Part shown: piece after piece, positions 7,098 through 9,678 of the stretch
Layout of the letters: every line of letters begins with the position of its first letter
Numbering within the stretch: position 1 is the first letter of the stretch
Assembly (NCBI GenBank): GCA_945787585.1
Contig: CALZIG010000132.1
Location: 1 to 9,678, forward strand
Reading direction: 5' to 3'
DNA length: 9,678 nucleotides
Source of the DNA: an uncultured Gammaproteobacteria bacterium
Lineage (GTDB): Bacteria; Pseudomonadota; Gammaproteobacteria; SZUA-140
The notes under the pieces: generated by a model
The model's database searches: none
Seen by the model: the letters and a program-made list of their open reading frames with translations, nothing else
Told to the model about the DNA's origin: nothing
Program-made: the position numbers and the translations under genes

Positions 7098-7748
7098 GTG
7101 AGCTTGGCTATTTTTGACCTGGATAACACCCTGATTGGGGGTGATAGCGACTATCTCTGGAGTCAGTTTCTCACTGAAGAAGGCATTGTCGGACCCGAGC
7201 ATCAGCGAGAGAACCAACGATTTTACGATGAATATGTCGCAGGCACACTCGATATCAATGAATTTCTCGCCTTTCAGCTCGCACCACTGGCCGCCCATGA
7301 TATCGAGACATTATTGAATTGGCGTGAACGTTTTATGGCAGAAAAAATAACCCCGATCATGCTTTCGTCGGCACAGACACTGATCGACAAGCACGCAAAT
7401 GACGGTAAAACATTGCTGATTATCACCGCCACCAACAGCTTTGTCACCGCACCGATCGCGGCCCGCCTCGGCATTCCGCATCTGCTCGCCACCGAACCAG
7501 AGATGCTCAACGGGCAGTACACTGGCAAAGTCGCCGGCATCCCCTGTTTTCGCGACGGAAAAGTGGAGCGCCTCAATCTATGGCTCAAAGACACAGGGCA
7601 CAATCTTGACGACAGCTGGTTTTATTCTGACTCCCACAATGACCTGCCACTACTGGAACGAGTCACACACCCCGTCGCGGTCGACCCCGATGAAGTGCTT
7701 ACCCAACATGCTAAAAGCCAACAGTGGCCCATCATCAGTCTCCGCTAA
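7098..7748 (+). CDS. HAD-family phosphatase, subfamily IB (SerB-like, TIGR01490-type)
   Basis: The 216-residue cytoplasmic hydrolase has all four HAD motifs: motif I IFDLDNT at residues 5-11 (nucleophile D7, acid/base D9), motif II in LLIITATN at about 106-113, motif III Lys in the GKVERLN segment near 154-160, and motif IV SDSHNDLP at 177-184. The long insertion between motifs I and II is an alpha-helical C1-type cap, as in phosphoserine phosphatase relatives. Family members are loosely annotated as phosphoserine phosphatase-like or CicA-like; the real substrate is not established and cannot be read from sequence. The start is GTG at 7098-7100, with GGGG 8 bases upstream; starting here places the DLDNT motif at the usual distance from the N-terminus. 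It diverges from rppH, an arrangement I recall from Pseudomonas and relatives, and its stop lies 16 bases from the pilT stop. Confidence 0.93.
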   Translation: MSLAIFDLDNTLIGGDSDYLWSQFLTEEGIVGPEHQRENQRFYDEYVAGTLDINEFLAFQLAPLAAHDIETLLNWRERFMAEKITPIMLSSAQTLIDKHANDGKTLLIITATNSFVTAPIAARLGIPHLLATEPEMLNGQYTGKVAGIPCFRDGKVERLNLWLKDTGHNLDDSWFYSDSHNDLPLLERVTHPVAVDPDEVLTQHAKSQQWPIISLR

Positions 7749-7764
7749 AACAGCCCTGAAACAC

Positions 7765-8802
7765 TTACATGAAAGTATCTTTATTGGCCGCCTTCATCGC
7801 TGCATCTTTTTTGGTGACCAGTCCTTTCTGTACCAGCTCCTGTAGATTCTGATCGAGCGTCTGCATCCCAAGATTCTGCCCCGTCTGAATGGCTGAGTAC
7901 ATCTGTGGAATTTTGTTTTCACGAATCAGGTTTCGAATCGCCGGTGTACCGATCATAATCTCGTGTGCCGCGACACGGCCACCACCCACTTTTTTCAGTA
8001 GCGTTTGCGAAATCACTGCTTTGAGTGACTCCGATAACATGGAACGAATCATCTCTTTCTCCGCTGCTGGAAACACATCAATCACACGATCGATGGTTTT
8101 TGCTGCCGAACTGGTATGCAGTGTGCCAAACACCAGATGGCCCGTTTCTGCCGCAGACAGCGCCAGTCCGATGGTCTCCGGGTCTCGCATTTCGCCCACC
8201 AGAATAATGTCCGGATCTTCACGCAATGCGGAACGCAGCGCTTCGGCAAAACCGAGCGAATCACGATGAATTTCTCGCTGATTCACCAGACACTTTTTAC
8301 TTTGATGCACAAATTCGATCGGATCTTCCAGCGTCAGGATATGGCCATACTCAGTATTGTTTTTGTAATCCATCATCGCCGCCAGCGTGGTTGATTTACC
8401 CGAACCTGTCGGCCCCGTCACCAGCACAATGCCACGCGGTGTATCCGCAATATCACCGAATACCGCAGGTGCGCCCAGCTCTTCGAGTGAAAGGATGGTC
8501 GATGGAATGGTTCGAAACACCGCGCCCACACCGCGATTATGATTGAACGCATTGACACGAAAACGCGCCAAGCCAGGTATTTCAAATGAGAAATCTGTTT
8601 CCAGGAATTCTTCAAAATCTTTCCGCTGCTTATCGTTCATGATGTCATAGATCATGTTGTGCACCGTCTTGTTATCCAGTGCAGGAACGTTGATACGACG
8701 GATATCGCCATCCACACGAATCATCGGCGGCAATTCTGCAGACAGATGTAAATCCGACGCGTTACTTTTAACACCAAAAGCGAGTAACTCAGCAATATCC
8801 AT
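7765..8802 (-). CDS. pilT: Type IV pilus retraction ATPase PilT
   Basis: The hexameric AAA-type secretion ATPase powers disassembly of the pilus at the inner-membrane base, giving twitching motility, phage sensitivity and DNA uptake. The 345-residue length is typical. The N-terminal PAS-like domain carries ASDLHLS (15-21) and PPMIRVDGD (25-33). The ATPase domain has Walker A GPTGSGKST at 130-138, an Asp box around LEDPIEF (158-164), Walker B DIILVGE at 198-204 and the His box HLVFGTLHT at 222-230. The PilT-specific AIRNLIRE at 288-295, required for retraction in studied PilTs, is intact. Similarity to Pseudomonas PilT is high along the whole length, which separates it from PilB and PilU. ATG 8800-8802 has a strong GGAGGAGA ribosome site 5 bases upstream. 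It diverges from yggS, a conserved arrangement, but no pilU follows. Confidence 0.97.
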   Translation of the reverse strand: MDIAELLAFGVKSNASDLHLSAELPPMIRVDGDIRRINVPALDNKTVHNMIYDIMNDKQRKDFEEFLETDFSFEIPGLARFRVNAFNHNRGVGAVFRTIPSTILSLEELGAPAVFGDIADTPRGIVLVTGPTGSGKSTTLAAMMDYKNNTEYGHILTLEDPIEFVHQSKKCLVNQREIHRDSLGFAEALRSALREDPDIILVGEMRDPETIGLALSAAETGHLVFGTLHTSSAAKTIDRVIDVFPAAEKEMIRSMLSESLKAVISQTLLKKVGGGRVAAHEIMIGTPAIRNLIRENKIPQMYSAIQTGQNLGMQTLDQNLQELVQKGLVTKKDAAMKAANKDTFM

Positions 8803-8807
8803 TCAAT

Positions 8808-8815
8808 TCTCCTCC
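8808..8815 (-). promoter_or_regulatory. Strong ribosome binding site of pilT
   Basis: The minus strand reads GGAGGAGA, a near-complete Shine-Dalgarno match, 5 bases before the ATG. It is the strongest such site in the window and settles the pilT start. Confidence 0.8.
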
Positions 8816-8923
8816 AGAGATCTCAATTCACCGCGTGGCAACAGATTAGCGAAGTAAACAATTCATCCGCTTGCTGTCACTTAACGGCATTTCCATATAC
8901 ATCTTGAACAAACCCGCATACAG

Positions 8924-8938
8924 CTCATTGACAATGAG
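8924..8938. promoter_or_regulatory. Perfect palindrome in the pilT/yggS divergent spacer, candidate operator
   Basis: CTCATTG (8924-8930), a central A, and CAATGAG (8932-8938) form a perfect 7-base inverted repeat with a 1-base centre. It lies about 122 bases upstream of pilT and 59 upstream of yggS. The embedded TTGACA (8928-8933) looks like a -35 box, but nothing resembling a -10 follows at 16-18 bases. A weak alternative for yggS is TGGACT (8958-8963) with TAGAAT (8980-8985) at a 16-base spacing, which would start transcription only a few bases before the ATG. Confidence 0.35.
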
Positions 8939-8996
8939 AGCACTAATATATTCGTGCTGGACTCAATCTAATAAACCACTAGAATAGCGTTCACTT

Positions 8997-9678
8997 ATGC
9001 CAAACGAAACCAATATTACATTTAACCTTGAGCAGATACGTCAGCGCATCGCCGCCGCCGAGCGCCAATATCACCGACCACCCGGTAGCGTAAATTTACT
9101 CGCGGTGAGCAAGACCCAACCTGTTACTGCAATCCTCGCGGCAGTTGCACAGCAACAGTTTCATTTCGGTGAAAATTACCTCCAGGAAGCACTCAATAAG
9201 ATAGCGGCATTACAGGGGCACCCTATCGTATGGCATTACATTGGCGCGATTCAATCCAATAAAACACGCCCGATTGCGGAGCAGTTTGCCTGGGTTCATA
9301 GCGTCAGCAGTCTCAAGATAGCCAAAAGATTAAGCGTGCAACGACCCGAGTCACTGCCGGACCTGAACATCTGCCTTCAGTTCAACGTGAGCGATGAAGC
9401 CAGCAAATCCGGCGCGACACTTGAGGCGCTCGCTACCCTCGCCGCTGAGGTCGCTCAATTACCCCGCATCAAGTTACGGGGCCTGATGGCGATCCCGCAA
9501 ATAACGGCTAGTATTGATCAACAACGTGCTATTTTCCACGTGGTGCAACAGGCTCAGCAAGGGCTAATCGACGCCGGCTATTCGCTTGATACCTTATCAC
9601 TCGGCATGTCAGCAGATCTCGATGCCGCGATCGCAGAAGGCTCGACGATGGTACGCATCGGCACAGCCATTTTTGGTG
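8997..9678 (+). CDS. yggS: YggS/PROSC family pyridoxal 5'-phosphate homeostasis protein, partial at the right edge
   Basis: This cytoplasmic alanine-racemase-fold protein binds pyridoxal phosphate and keeps its free level and amino-acid metabolism in balance; no catalytic activity is established for the family. There are 227 full codons in the window; E. coli YggS has 234 residues, so about ten residues are missing. The PLP-binding Lys is K39 in LLAVSKTQP (34-42). Other signatures are FGENYLQEA, WHYIGAIQSNK, VSDEASKSG, GLMAIP, and near the right edge LGMSADLDAAI and GSTMVRIGTAIFG, which hold the phosphate-binding region. An in-frame TAG at 8985-8987 stands just upstream, so ATG 8997-8999 is the first possible start; the ribosome site is poor. 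It diverges from pilT. In many gammaproteobacteria proC follows, which would lie beyond the edge. Confidence 0.96.
   Translation, partial: MPNETNITFNLEQIRQRIAAAERQYHRPPGSVNLLAVSKTQPVTAILAAVAQQQFHFGENYLQEALNKIAALQGHPIVWHYIGAIQSNKTRPIAEQFAWVHSVSSLKIAKRLSVQRPESLPDLNICLQFNVSDEASKSGATLEALATLAAEVAQLPRIKLRGLMAIPQITASIDQQRAIFHVVQQAQQGLIDAGYSLDTLSLGMSADLDAAIAEGSTMVRIGTAIFG

Noticed and set aside
7746..7767. Bidirectional terminator between the convergent HAD and pilT genes
   Set aside because: The 16-base gap contains no inverted repeat or T-run; transcripts may overlap or terminate elsewhere.
7441..7845. 134-codon open frame on the plus strand overlapping the HAD gene end and the pilT end
   Set aside because: It is an out-of-frame shadow of the HAD gene, with no family signature; both flanking genes terminate normally.
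8928..8933. Perfect TTGACA as a -35 box for yggS
   Set aside because: At 16-18 bases downstream there is no -10-like hexamer; the nearest AT-rich boxes are only 10-13 bases away. Kept only as part of the palindrome.

Overview
The window reads as ordinary chromosomal DNA from a gammaproteobacterium. The evidence is the family types (GAF-type PtsP next to RppH, a PilT very like the Pseudomonas one, YggS divergent from pilT) and gene order I recall from that class. The genus is not decidable. Squalene synthase plus a di-heme peroxidase would suit an environmental respiring lineage, but that is inference. Coding density is high: no gene-free stretch exceeds 200 bases, and I see no tRNA, rRNA, IS element, integrase, CRISPR array or prophage gene.

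Left part, all on the minus strand and read right to left: rppH (start 6952), ptsP (6405), a Dph6/DUF71-like ATP-binding protein (4094), a squalene/phytoene synthase family enzyme (3412), argG (2194) and a di-heme cytochrome c peroxidase (860, running off the left edge). rppH to the squalene synthase looks like one operon: the gaps are 61 and 43 bases, then an 11-base overlap. argG lies 123 bases further on, behind a TATAAT box, and the peroxidase 119 bases beyond argG, behind an inverted repeat. Either could be a separate unit.

Right part: a HAD-family phosphatase (7098-7748, plus) diverges from rppH and converges on pilT (7765-8802, minus) with 16 bases between them. pilT in turn diverges from yggS (8997, plus, running off the right edge). 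The 194-base pilT/yggS spacer holds a perfect palindrome, and the 145-base rppH/HAD spacer holds two inverted repeats.

Functions: RppH (mRNA 5'-end processing) and PtsP (first kinase of the nitrogen phosphotransferase system) are regulatory. ArgG makes arginine, YggS maintains pyridoxal phosphate balance, PilT retracts type IV pili, the peroxidase detoxifies H2O2 outside the cytoplasm, and the squalene synthase probably feeds hopanoid or sterol-like lipids. The least understood member is the Dph6-like protein, whose family reaction (diphthamide synthesis) has no substrate in bacteria and which is translationally coupled to the squalene synthase. I did not find a clearly new multi-gene system; the findings are specific loose ends.
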